Below, in pieces: positions 42,572 to 50,671 of a stretch of DNA of 64,000 nucleotides. Within the stretch, counting starts at the first letter, position 1; each line of letters begins with the position of its first letter. Source of the DNA: SCGC-AAA076-P13 sp964276145 (GTDB lineage Bacteria; Pseudomonadota; Gammaproteobacteria; Magnimaribacterales; D2472); the NCBI GenBank assembly GCA_964276145.1, contig CAXYDN010000004.1, positions 36,109 to 100,108 on the forward strand, in the 5' to 3' direction. The notes below the pieces were generated by a model. It was given only the letters and a program-made list of their open reading frames with translations. It was not told where the DNA came from and searched no databases. Both the position numbers and the translations under genes were made by a program.

Positions 42572-43228
42572 TTAATTAATATTTAGTATTTTATCTGATA
42601 CAAAAGCATTTGATTCTCTTTCTTTACCAAACGAGGACATCGGCCCATGGCCAGGGATAAACTCTACATCACTGCCCAATGGCCACAACTTATTTTTAAT
42701 AGATTCTAATAATTGTTGATGATTACCTCCGGGCAAATCAGTTCTACCAATTGAACCTTGAAATAATACATCTCCAACTATAGCTAATTTATTTTCTTGA
42801 CTGTAAAAAATAATATGTCCAGGGGTATGACCAGGGCAAAAATAGACTTTTAAGATTTGATTACCAATCATTACTTGGTTGCCTTCATCCAGCCACTTAT
42901 TAGGAGCACAATTTTGAGCAGGCATGCCAAACATTTGTCCTTGTCTTTGAAGATCATCTAAAAGAAATTTATCTGCAGAATGAGGTCCTTCAATTTCTAA
43001 ATTTAATATTTGTGATAATTCATTTGCACCACCAGCATGATCAATATGCCCATGAGTTAGAAGAATTTTTTCAGGTATAAGATTCGCTTGTTTAGCTTTT
43101 TCAAGAAGTATCTCTATGTCACCGCCAGGGTCAATAAATGCACATTTTTTTGTTTCAACACAATAAACTATTGAAGCATTTTGAGCAAAAGGAGTTACCT
43201 GAACTATTATTGTTTTGAGGGATAACAT
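42572..43228 (-). CDS. Metallo-beta-lactamase fold hydrolase (glyoxalase II-like)
   Basis: 218 residues with THGHIDHAGG (the HxHxDH di-zinc motif), FCPGHTPGHIIFY (third His), IVGDVLFQGSIGRTDLPGG (metal Asp) and a final PGHGPMSSFGKERESNAF. This is the YcbL-type group of glyoxalase II-like hydrolases; hydroxyacyl-glutathione is a possible but unproven substrate. Convergent with the SDR gene (2 bp gap), 9 bp downstream of the CorB-like gene. Confidence 0.85.
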   Translation of the reverse strand: MLSLKTIIVQVTPFAQNASIVYCVETKKCAFIDPGGDIEILLEKAKQANLIPEKILLTHGHIDHAGGANELSQILNLEIEGPHSADKFLLDDLQRQGQMFGMPAQNCAPNKWLDEGNQVMIGNQILKVYFCPGHTPGHIIFYSQENKLAIVGDVLFQGSIGRTDLPGGNHQQLLESIKNKLWPLGSDVEFIPGHGPMSSFGKERESNAFVSDKILNIN

Positions 43229-43237
43229 TTAATTTAA

Positions 43238-44491
43238 TTATTTCTTTTTTATTTTAATTTTTGATATTGAATTTTCATCTATCTCTAAAACCTCAAATCT
43301 ATAATTTTGAATTTCAATACATAAACTTGCTTGCGGTATTTGATCTAAGTACTCTGTAATAAGCCCATTAATTGTTTTAGAGCTTTCCTCAGCTATGGAC
43401 CAATTCAAATAATTATTTAAATCACGAATCCTAGAGTTGCCGTCTGTTAAAATTGAACCATCCTTTAATTTAATAAACTCTTTTTCAAGTTCGATTTTAT
43501 CACTACCAAACTTACCGGCAATCTCTTTAAAAATATCTTCAATTGTTATAAGGCCCTGTATTTCTCCATACTCATCAACTACAAGAGCCATGTTTCTATC
43601 ATTATCTTGAAATTCTTTTAGTTGCTTCATTAAAGCAGTTGATTGTGAGACAAAATAAGTGCTTGATAACTCGCTTTGAACGTCTTTATTAGATTCAATT
43701 TTATCTAAAAAGTCATGAGAGTCTTTCAAATGAAGAGTTCCAAGCTCATTATCAATGGAGTTCTTGTAGACTGGCAGCCTGGTATATTCCGATGACTCTA
43801 TAATAACTTTGTTATTTTTGTATCCTAAATCAATATCAATACCTATAACCTCAGAAGTTGGTGTCATAATATCTTCAACCACTAGTTCCTCCATTCCCAA
43901 TATAGAAGAAAGCATGCCCCTGTATTGTTTTGGGATCAGATCACCGGATTCATCCAATAAAGTTTTGAGTTCTTGGGTATTCAGATTATCGTTATCTTTG
44001 GCATCCTTAACATTTATGTCAAAAATTTTTAAAACCTTTGAACTAATGTAGTTGGTGATAGCTATAAGCGGTCTTAGGATAAATAAGAGAGTTTTTAATA
44101 ATAGAGATGACCTTCTTGCAAAACTTTCAGGTTTGACTGCTGCCATTGTTTTTGGAGTAATTTCTGAGAAGATAAGAATGCAGCCTGTTAACAGAATAGC
44201 GCCAAGCAATACGTTGCCACCAAAATAATTTAGCATAATTATAGTTACTATTGATGAGGCCAAGATATTTGCAAAATTATTTCCAACAAGAATAGTTGCA
44301 AGCAATAAATCAGGTTTTTTAAGAAGTTTTAATGCTCTTTTTGCACCTCTATCTGGTTTTTTTGAGAGGTTTTTTAATTTAATTTTATTTGCTGCCATCA
44401 TGCCAGTCTCTGAACCTGAAAAGAAAGCACTTAAAATTAGCAAACCAATTAATGATAGAAATAAAAATAACAAAGAGGGTTCTGCGTCCAT
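43238..44491 (-). CDS. corB: CNNM/CorC-family transporter with DUF21 and CBS domains
   Basis: 417-residue inner-membrane protein. The N-terminal DUF21 (CNNM) domain has about three to four membrane helices (near residues 6-28, 65-85, 93-113 and 130-145) with FSGSETGMMAANK; two CBS motifs follow (VEDIMTPTSEVIGID and LVVDEYGEIQGLITIEDI), and a C-terminal CorC/HlyC domain. It belongs to the CorB/YfjD group linked to magnesium and cobalt efflux. In gammaproteobacteria the gene sits next to ypjD, as here. Confidence 0.88.
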   Translation of the reverse strand: MDAEPSLLFLFLSLIGLLILSAFFSGSETGMMAANKIKLKNLSKKPDRGAKRALKLLKKPDLLLATILVGNNFANILASSIVTIIMLNYFGGNVLLGAILLTGCILIFSEITPKTMAAVKPESFARRSSLLLKTLLFILRPLIAITNYISSKVLKIFDINVKDAKDNDNLNTQELKTLLDESGDLIPKQYRGMLSSILGMEELVVEDIMTPTSEVIGIDIDLGYKNNKVIIESSEYTRLPVYKNSIDNELGTLHLKDSHDFLDKIESNKDVQSELSSTYFVSQSTALMKQLKEFQDNDRNMALVVDEYGEIQGLITIEDIFKEIAGKFGSDKIELEKEFIKLKDGSILTDGNSRIRDLNNYLNWSIAEESSKTINGLITEYLDQIPQASLCIEIQNYRFEVLEIDENSISKIKIKKK

Positions 44492-44494
44492 TAA

Positions 44495-45061
44495 CTAATT
44501 ATAAATCAAATATGAGTTAGCAAGGTAGGCTATGAGAACAGCCCACATTGATACGAATAAACCTCTTGTCGCATATTTAATAGGGAAATTTAAAAATTTT
44601 ATTCCAATTAAAGTTATCAGGTAGATAAACCAAGCAATTATTGTAAAGGTAGTTTTTATAATTAAATTATTTGTAAAGATTGATTGAATTGCAAATCCTG
44701 AAATTAAAGCAAGCGATAAAAATAGCAATCCCACTCCGAGTATTTTAAATACGAGCTTATAACTCCTTTCTATAGGAAATGATTTAGCGTTTTCAAAGAG
44801 ACCCAATTTAATTTTCCTTACGTTTCTTTCTAGTAAAACAATTTCATAATAAGAGATAAATAACACTATAAGACTTAAACCAGTTACTAAAAAATGAATA
44901 GTAGGAAGCAATGTTATCGATTGATACAAAAAAAGATACATTAATACATAGGATGATGTAGCGATTACACTTGCTATATATAGAGAAGAAGATGTCTTTA
45001 TAGATATCCTTGCAACAAAATATAGCACTATAGATATAGTCACTTGTGTAATGAAATTCAT
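44495..45061 (-). CDS. YpjD-like CcsA/cytochrome c assembly-type membrane protein (short)
   Basis: 188 residues with about six membrane helices. The order HFLVTGLSLIVLFISYYEIV, ERNVRKIKLG, ERSYKLVFKILGVGLL, IAWFIYLITLIG and the C-terminal helix align with E. coli YpjD, which is about 80 residues longer at the N-terminus. The usual place of ypjD is beside ffh and rpsP; here the ffh gene is missing between ypjD and rpsP. Only 104 bp separate its start from rpsP, so the N-terminal shortening is real if the sequence is. Confidence 0.7.
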   Translation of the reverse strand: MNFITQVTISIVLYFVARISIKTSSSLYIASVIATSSYVLMYLFLYQSITLLPTIHFLVTGLSLIVLFISYYEIVLLERNVRKIKLGLFENAKSFPIERSYKLVFKILGVGLLFLSLALISGFAIQSIFTNNLIIKTTFTIIAWFIYLITLIGIKFLNFPIKYATRGLFVSMWAVLIAYLANSYLIYN

Positions 45062-45165
45062 GTTAGTTATGGATAATTAAAAACTTTATATATTAATACT
45101 ATCAATATTATCAAGGTTAACCTAAAATACACATCTTTTTTAACAATTAGAATATATAGATAAAT

Positions 45166-45636
45166 ATGGTAATTATAAGATTAGCAAGAAGCGGGGCAAA
45201 GAAAAACCCTTATTACTTTATAACAGTTGCAGATGAAAGACGTCCTAGAGATGGTAAATTCATTGAAAGGTTGGGATTCTTTAATCCTTCTGCTAGCGGT
45301 CAAGAAGAGAGATTAAGACTTGATCTTGATAAACTTAATGAGTGGGTTTCTAAGGGAGCTCAAGTAAGTGATAGAGTTCAAACACTTGTTAAAGAAGCAA
45401 ATTTATCTCCAGAAGAGTTACAAGCTAAATTAGATGCTAAAAAAGCAAAATCAGACGCTAAAAAAGCAGCCGTTGAAGCAAGATTAGCTAAAGAAGCAGA
45501 AGAAAAAGCAGCTCAAGAAGCTGCAGCAAAAGCTGAAGAAGAGGCTGCTGCAAAAGCTGAAGAAGCTCCTGCTGAAGAAGAAGTAGTTGCTGAAGAAGCT
45601 CCTGCTGAAGAGGAAGCTCCTGCTGAAGAAGAGTAG
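45166..45636 (+). CDS. rpsP: Ribosomal protein bS16 with acidic C-terminal repeat tail
   Basis: Small-subunit protein S16. Residues 1 to about 80 are the bS16 core (MVIIRLARSGAKKNPYYFITV...). An Ala/Lys/Glu-rich helical stretch follows (about residues 85-131), then the Glu-Ala-Pro-Val repeat ending at a TAG (45634-45636), 156 residues in all. Core family members are about 80-90 residues. The stop comes from a one-base deletion in the repeat; two further deletions downstream return to the starting frame, and reading through would give 277 residues ending SKDKDSSDDESK at 45996, overlapping rimM as typical operon genes do. First gene of the rpsP-rimM-trmD-rplS operon. Confidence 0.93.
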   Translation: MVIIRLARSGAKKNPYYFITVADERRPRDGKFIERLGFFNPSASGQEERLRLDLDKLNEWVSKGAQVSDRVQTLVKEANLSPEELQAKLDAKKAKSDAKKAAVEARLAKEAEEKAAQEAAAKAEEEAAAKAEEAPAEEEVVAEEAPAEEEAPAEEE

Positions 45637-45957
45637 TTGCTGAAGAAGCTCCTGCTGAAGAGGAAGCTCCTGCTGAAGAAGAGTAGTTGCTGAAGAAGCT
45701 CCTGCTGAAGAGGAAGCTCCTGCTGAAGAGAAGCTCCTGCTGAAGAAGCTCCTGCTGAAGAGGAAGCTCCTGCTGAAGAGGAAGCACCTGCTGAAGAGGA
45801 AGCTCCTGCTGAAGAAGCAGTAGTTGCTGAAGAAGCTCCTGCTGAAGAGGAAGCTCCTGCTGAAGAGGAAGCTCCTGCTGAAGAAGCACCTGCTGAAGAG
45901 GAAGCTCCTGCTGAAGAGGAAGCTCCTGCTGAAGAGGAAGCTCCTGCTGAAGAAGAG
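45559..45957 (+). repeat. Acidic-repeat DNA array in the rpsP tail
   Basis: Array of variants of GAAGAAGCTCCTGCT and GAAGAGGAAGCTCCTGCT with interspersed GTAGTTGCT, coding Glu-Glu-Ala-Pro-Ala and Val-Val-Ala modules. It contains two exact 50-bp tandem units (45592-45641 and 45642-45691), each with the one-base deletion that turns GAAGAAGAAGTAGTT into GAAGAAGAGTAGTT. A third deletion (GAAGAGAAGC for GAAGAGGAAGC) is near 45730. The same module recurs in rplS. Confidence 0.95.
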
Positions 45958-45979
45958 TCTAAAGATAAAGACTCTTCAG

Positions 45980-46522
45980 ATGATGAAAGCAAATAAAGAA
46001 GAATTAAATAATTATATTTGTATTGCCTCTATAGGTAAGCCTAGAGGTCTAAAGGGTGAGTTTTTTATAAATTCTTTTTGTGCACCAAAAGACAATCTAC
46101 TTAATTACTCTAATTTCTTCATTCAAGATGATCTTATAAAAGATTTTAAAATCGAATACATTAAAAAAATTAATTTAAAAATGTATGCAAAAATTTTTGG
46201 TATAAATGATGTTGAGTCTATAAAAAAATTTACAAATCTAGAAATTTTTATTGATAAAGGTAGCCTACCCAAGATAGGTTATAAAGAAGCTTACTGGCAT
46301 GAATTAATAGGTATGCAAGTAATAGACATGAAGACAAAAGACCTACTTGGTGTTGTAGAAAACCTAAGTAATTTTGGTTCAAATGATTGTCTTGAATTAG
46401 TTCCAACAAAAAAATCTGTAGATAACGAGAAGAGATTAATTCCATTTATAGTAGACAAATTTATATCTTCGATTGACAGAGAAGAATCAATAATTTTCGT
46501 ATATTGGGATAAAAGTTTTTAA
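45980..46522 (+). CDS. rimM: Ribosome maturation factor RimM
   Basis: Assists maturation of the 30S head domain, binding uS19. 180 residues: N-terminal RimM domain (YICIASIGKPRGLKGEFFINSF) and a C-terminal PRC-barrel (ELIGMQVIDMKTKDLLGVVENL, then IPFIVDKFI). Start at the first ATG of an ATGATG pair (45980 or 45983); the longer open frame to 45824 is made of rpsP repeat DNA and is rejected. The start lies inside the full-frame rpsP tail, implying a 17-bp overlap if rpsP extends to 45996. Confidence 0.92.
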   Translation: MMKANKEELNNYICIASIGKPRGLKGEFFINSFCAPKDNLLNYSNFFIQDDLIKDFKIEYIKKINLKMYAKIFGINDVESIKKFTNLEIFIDKGSLPKIGYKEAYWHELIGMQVIDMKTKDLLGVVENLSNFGSNDCLELVPTKKSVDNEKRLIPFIVDKFISSIDREESIIFVYWDKSF

Positions 46523-46527
46523 TAATT

Positions 46528-47256
46528 ATGAAGTTTAATATTCTAACTATTTTCCCTGAAATTTTTGAAATATTTGAATATGGCGTTCTCTCTAAAGCTA
46601 TTAACAATAATCTTTCAGTTAAATGCTATGACATTAGAAATCATGCTGTAAATAAACATGGTCAAATTGATGCCAAGCCTTATGGAGGAGGAGAAGGCAT
46701 GTTAATGATGCCTGAACCTCTAAAAAATACTATTCTAGAGATTCCCAAGAAAGAACGAGGTCATGTAGTTTATTTAACACCTCAAGGTAAAAAGCTAAAT
46801 CAAAATAAAGTTATTGAACTTTCATCAATGGAATGTTTAACGGTTGTATGTGGAAGATACGAAGGAGTTGACGAAAGATTTATAGATAAATATGTTGATG
46901 AGGAGATCTCTATTGGAGATTTTATAATGAGCGGAGGTGAGTATGGAGCTATATGCCTAATAGATTCAATTGCTAGAAACCTTCCTGGAACTATAGGTAA
47001 CCAAAATTCTGTTGATAATGATTCTTTTTCTAATGGTTTTTTAAAAGGTCCAGCATATACTCGTCCAGAAATTTTTGAAGATATTGAAGTTCCAAAGGTT
47101 CTGTTGTCAGGGAATCATAGTAAAATTAAAGACTGGAAAGAGGTTAAATCACTTCTTAAGACCTATTTAAGAAGACCAGATCTACTAAATAAGGTAAAAT
47201 TGTCAAAAAAACAAAAAAAACTCTTGGAAGAATGGGAATCTAAGGATATCCTATAG
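46528..47256 (+). CDS. trmD: tRNA (guanine37-N1)-methyltransferase
   Basis: Methylates G37 of tRNAs to prevent +1 frameshifting. The 242-residue SPOUT (knotted) protein has FNILTIFPEIFE at the N-terminus, RNHAVNKHGQIDAKPYGGGEGM, LTVVCGRYEGVDERF and EISIGDFIMSGGE with the cofactor-binding knot. The C-terminal half carries AYTRPEIFE and the LSGNHSKIKDWK motif. Length is normal. Placed 5 bp after rimM. Confidence 0.96.
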   Translation: MKFNILTIFPEIFEIFEYGVLSKAINNNLSVKCYDIRNHAVNKHGQIDAKPYGGGEGMLMMPEPLKNTILEIPKKERGHVVYLTPQGKKLNQNKVIELSSMECLTVVCGRYEGVDERFIDKYVDEEISIGDFIMSGGEYGAICLIDSIARNLPGTIGNQNSVDNDSFSNGFLKGPAYTRPEIFEDIEVPKVLLSGNHSKIKDWKEVKSLLKTYLRRPDLLNKVKLSKKQKKLLEEWESKDIL

Positions 47257-47275
47257 CACTTTTTAGGCAAATATA

Positions 47276-47875
47276 ATGAACGAATCTGATAAAGAAAATA
47301 TAAATAACGAAGATATACCAGAATCTACCGAAGAAGCTCCTGCTGAAGAAGTAGTTGCTGAAGAAGCTCCTGCTGAAGAAGTAGTTGCTGAAGAAGCTCC
47401 TGCTGAAGAAGTAGTTGCTGAAGAAGCTCCTGCTGAAGAAGTAGTTGCTGAAGAAGCTCCTGCTGAAGAAGTAGTTGCTGAAGAAGTAATTGATAATACA
47501 CCATCAGTATCACTTGAAGAAAGAACATCAGCTCAGATCGTTAATGATTTTGAAACCAAACAACTAAAAACTGATATTCCTTCTTTTAGACCCGGAGACA
47601 CAATTGTTGTATCAGTGAAAGTTAAAGAAGGTGACAGAACAAGACTTCAGGCTTTTGAGGGTGTTGTAATGGGTGTTAAAAAAGGCGGTTTGAATTCTTC
47701 ATTCATTGTTAGAAAAATTTCAAGTGGAATTGGTGTTGAAAGAACTTTTCAAACTCATAGCCCACTAATAGATTCTATTAAAGTTAAAAGAAAAGGCGAT
47801 GTAAGACAAGCCAAGTTATTCTATCTTAGAGATAGATCAGGAAAATCTGCCAGAATCAAAGAAAGATTAGATTAA
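47276..47875 (+). CDS. rplS: Ribosomal protein bL19 with N-terminal acidic repeat extension
   Basis: Large-subunit protein L19 at the 30S-50S interface. The bL19 core spans about residues 85-199 (DIPSFRPGDTIVVSVKV; ERTFQTHSPLIDSIKV; KLFYLRDRSGKSARI). Before it lies an extension of some 80 residues: a polar start (MNESDKENINNEDIPEST), five perfect ten-residue repeats EEAPAEEVVA, then EEVIDNTPSVSLEERTSAQIVNDF. Normal bL19 has about 115 residues. The ATG at 47276 is the only start that includes the repeats; no Met lies inside them. The same repeat occurs in bS16. Confidence 0.93.
   Translation: MNESDKENINNEDIPESTEEAPAEEVVAEEAPAEEVVAEEAPAEEVVAEEAPAEEVVAEEAPAEEVVAEEVIDNTPSVSLEERTSAQIVNDFETKQLKTDIPSFRPGDTIVVSVKVKEGDRTRLQAFEGVVMGVKKGGLNSSFIVRKISSGIGVERTFQTHSPLIDSIKVKRKGDVRQAKLFYLRDRSGKSARIKERLD
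47330..47479 (+). repeat. Five perfect 30-bp tandem repeats in rplS
   Basis: Unit GAAGAAGCTCCTGCTGAAGA-AGTAGTTGCT, starting at 47330, 47360, 47390, 47420 and 47450, without visible mismatch. It codes EEAPAEEVVA. Perfect DNA identity including third positions points to recent expansion by slippage or recombination. The unit is a direct repeat of elements in rpsP about 1.7 kb upstream. Confidence 0.97.
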
Positions 47876-47879
47876 TCAA

Positions 47880-48767
47880 ATGTCATTAGAAAATAAAAAG
47901 GAACATTTGATTAGTTCCTTTTTAGATTCTTTATACATCGAGAAAGGTCTTTCAAAAAATACAGCCAGCTCATACAAAAATGATATCTCATCATTTTTTC
48001 TTTGGTTAAATAATTATTCATTAAACCCTTTAAAGGTAACAACTGAAGATATTAATGTCTATGTTTCAAAATTATTTGGTGATGGTTTAAAAAGTTCATC
48101 AGTGAATAGAAAAGTTTCAGCTATTAAATCTTTCTATATTTTCTTATTAAAAAAGAAAATTATTAATAAATCTCCAGTTGCTGAAATTACTATGCCTAAA
48201 AAAGAAAAGTATCTTCCTATTTCAATGTCTGAAGAAGAGGTAGAAAGGCTTTTAAATAGTCCAAACCTAAATGCACCAATTGAAAGAAGGGACAAAGCAA
48301 TGATAGAAGTTTTATATGCAACCGGTATAAGAATTTCTGAATTAATTAATTTAAAAATAACTGATATAGATGTTAATAGATCAGTTCTAAAAGTTTTTGG
48401 AAAAGGATCTAAAGAAAGGTTGGTACCATATGGAGAAAAAGCTGCTGATTCTATTAATTTATATCTAAAAGATCGCAAACATTTAAAATCAAAGGAAATT
48501 TTTCTTAGTAACAGAGGAACAAGAATTACAAGAGGTGCTTTTTGGCAGAGAATTAAAATCTATATTAAAAGAGAAAATCTTAAACTATCCATTTCACCAC
48601 ATACACTTAGACATGCCTTTGCTACACATTTATTAAATCGTGGTGCTGATTTAAGATCTGTTCAAATCTTGCTCGGACATAGTGACTTATCTACAACCCA
48701 AATATATACTCACATTGCAAAACAACGATTAGGCGAAATCCTTAAGAAACATCACCCTAGAGGTTAA
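47880..48767 (+). CDS. xerD: Tyrosine recombinase XerD
   Basis: With XerC resolves chromosome dimers at dif. 295 residues: an N-terminal SAM-like domain (SFLDSLYIEKGLSKNTASSY) and a C-terminal catalytic domain with Arg in ATGIRISEL, Lys in VFGKGSKERLVPYG, HxxR in PHTLRHAFATHLLNRGADLR, the second His in GHSDLSTTQIYTH and the nucleophilic Tyr in that last motif. Position directly before dsbC favours xerD over xerC. It starts 4 bp after rplS. Confidence 0.92.
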   Translation: MSLENKKEHLISSFLDSLYIEKGLSKNTASSYKNDISSFFLWLNNYSLNPLKVTTEDINVYVSKLFGDGLKSSSVNRKVSAIKSFYIFLLKKKIINKSPVAEITMPKKEKYLPISMSEEEVERLLNSPNLNAPIERRDKAMIEVLYATGIRISELINLKITDIDVNRSVLKVFGKGSKERLVPYGEKAADSINLYLKDRKHLKSKEIFLSNRGTRITRGAFWQRIKIYIKRENLKLSISPHTLRHAFATHLLNRGADLRSVQILLGHSDLSTTQIYTHIAKQRLGEILKKHHPRG

Positions 48768-48768
48768 A

Positions 48769-49479
48769 GTGAAAAATTCATTAATTTCATTTATTTTAAT
48801 ATTTTCGGTCTCAGTATCTGCATCTCAAGACAATATAAGAGAAGGCTTGAAAAACATACTGCCTGATGGAGCGGTAATTGAGCTAATTGAGCCTTCTCCA
48901 ATTCCAGGTATCTATGCTGTGTATTATGGAGATCTTCAGCCAATATACGTTACTCAAGATGGATCTTTTTTTATTTATGGGGACATATATAAAATTAATA
49001 TTAATTCAATTTCTAATATTACTGAAAAGAGCGTTGCAGAGAGAAGAAAGTTAATTTTACAAAATATTCCATCAGAAGAATTAATTTCATTTAAATCTAG
49101 TAATGAACAATTTTCTGTAATTGTTTTCACTGACGTTGATTGCGGCTACTGCAGAAAACTTCATAATCAGATTGATGAATATAACAGCCTAGGTATATCC
49201 ATAAATTATGCGGCATTTCCCAGATCAGGTATTGGAACATCAGCATTCACTAAAATGGTTGGAGCTTGGTGTTCTGATAACCCAAAAGATAGCATGACAA
49301 AGTTAAAAAACAATTCAACATTAGATATTTCTTTTTGTGAAAATCAACCAGTTTCCAAGCAATATATTATTGGTAAAAAATTAGGTGTTGATGGAACTCC
49401 AGCTATTTTCTCTATGGATGGAGAAATTTTTCCAGGATATATTGAGCCAGAAGAACTTTTATTAAGATTAAAATCATAA
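48769..49479 (+). CDS. dsbC: Thiol:disulfide interchange protein DsbC-like
   Basis: Periplasmic disulfide isomerase. 236 residues with a signal peptide (about 1-19, ending SVSAS), an N-terminal dimerisation part (IKININSISNITEKS) and a thioredoxin-fold domain with CGYC in TDVDCGYCRKLH, and cis-Pro in VDGTPAIFSMDGE. Starts with GTG one base after xerD, in the conserved xerD-dsbC order. Two further Cys (CSDN, CENQ) match the second disulfide of DsbC. Confidence 0.9.
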   Translation: MKNSLISFILIFSVSVSASQDNIREGLKNILPDGAVIELIEPSPIPGIYAVYYGDLQPIYVTQDGSFFIYGDIYKININSISNITEKSVAERRKLILQNIPSEELISFKSSNEQFSVIVFTDVDCGYCRKLHNQIDEYNSLGISINYAAFPRSGIGTSAFTKMVGAWCSDNPKDSMTKLKNNSTLDISFCENQPVSKQYIIGKKLGVDGTPAIFSMDGEIFPGYIEPEELLLRLKS

Positions 49480-49483
49480 CAAA

Positions 49484-50671
49484 ATGCCTGATCAAGATTT
49501 TACAAATGCAAAAAAGTTACCACCATATATTTTTGCTCAGATTAATTCTTTAAAGTATGAGGCAAGATCTCGAGGTGAAGATATTATTGATTTTGGAATG
49601 GGTAACCCTGATCAAGCAACCCCACAGCCTATAGTTGACAAACTAATTGAAACTGTAAAAAATCCATCAACACATAGATATTCTCAATCTGCCGGTCTTC
49701 CTAAGCTAAGACAAGCTATTAAAGATTGGTATACAAGAAAATATTCTGTTGACTTAGATCAGGAAAAAGAAATCGTTACTTGTATGGGATCTAAAGAAGG
49801 AATAGCTCATCTTTCACTAGCTACACTTTCCCCTGATGATACGGTGTTAGTTCAGTCTCCTACTTATCCTATACATTCATATGGAGTTGTTATTGCTGGA
49901 GCACAACTTCAGTCCGTTACGCTTAAAGAAGATTTAGATAGTTTTTTATTCGATATTGAGGAGTCTATCCTCAATGCTCTCAAAAAACCAAAAATGGTAA
50001 TTATCAATTTCCCATCCAATCCTACAACTCAGTCAGTTACGATTGATTTTTTTAAGAGAATTGTTGAGATTGGTAAAAAGTATGATATTTGGATTATCCA
50101 TGACCTAGCCTATGCAGACATAGCTTTTGATGGATATAAGGCACCGTCTATCTTAGAGGTAGAAGGAGCTAAAGATATTGCAGTAGAGTTTTTTACATTA
50201 TCAAAATCCTATAATATGCCAGGCTGGAGAGTTGGTTTTTGCTGTGGTAATTCTCAATTAGTTCAAGCTTTAACTAAAATCAAATCATATTTAGATTACG
50301 GAACATTTACGCCTATTCAAGTTGCAGCTATCAAAGCAATCAATGATTGTGATGTTGAGGTTTCATCAATATGTTCTATGTATGAAAGCAGAAGAAATGA
50401 ATTATGTGATGGTTTAAATAGAATTGGCTGGGATGTTGAAAAACCTCTTGCTACAATGTTTGTTTGGGCGAAGATTCCTGATAAGTTTTTAAAACTTGGT
50501 TCTCTTGAATTTAGCAAGCTACTTATTGAGCATGCCCAAGTTGCTGTATCTCCAGGTGCAGGTTTTGGTGAAGACGGAGATGAATATGTTAGATTTTCTT
50601 TAATTGAAAATGAGCATAGAACGAGACAAGCAATACGAGGTATTAAAAATTTTTTATCTATGGAAATATAA
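49484..50671 (+). CDS. alaC: PLP aminotransferase, AlaC-like
   Basis: Class I aminotransferase of 395 residues. Motifs: IIDFGMGNPDQATP, SQSAGLPKLRQAI, INFPSNPTTQ, HDLAYADIAFDG and the PLP Lys in FTLSKSYNMPGWRVGF. The group includes glutamate-pyruvate transaminase AlaC (YfdZ), and in Pseudomonas-type loci it can precede homoserine dehydrogenase. Substrate is likely alanine or another simple amino acid. The stop overlaps hom (TAATG). Confidence 0.82.
   Translation: MPDQDFTNAKKLPPYIFAQINSLKYEARSRGEDIIDFGMGNPDQATPQPIVDKLIETVKNPSTHRYSQSAGLPKLRQAIKDWYTRKYSVDLDQEKEIVTCMGSKEGIAHLSLATLSPDDTVLVQSPTYPIHSYGVVIAGAQLQSVTLKEDLDSFLFDIEESILNALKKPKMVIINFPSNPTTQSVTIDFFKRIVEIGKKYDIWIIHDLAYADIAFDGYKAPSILEVEGAKDIAVEFFTLSKSYNMPGWRVGFCCGNSQLVQALTKIKSYLDYGTFTPIQVAAIKAINDCDVEVSSICSMYESRRNELCDGLNRIGWDVEKPLATMFVWAKIPDKFLKLGSLEFSKLLIEHAQVAVSPGAGFGEDGDEYVRFSLIENEHRTRQAIRGIKNFLSMEI

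Noticed and set aside
45824..45979. Upstream extension of rimM to 45824
   Set aside because: The extension is a shifted reading of the acidic repeat (Leu-Lys repeats), with no homology; the ATGATG at 45980 starts the RimM domain.
45488..45992. Long minus-strand ORFs of Leu-Gln-rich or Ser-Ala-Gly repeats across the rpsP tail
   Set aside because: They are the reverse reading of the acidic repeat array; no start or ribosome site is independent of it. The same holds for the small minus ORF at 47325-47528.
47330..47479. 30-bp repeats resembling a CRISPR array
   Set aside because: Repeats are directly joined without spacers and lie in frame inside rplS.
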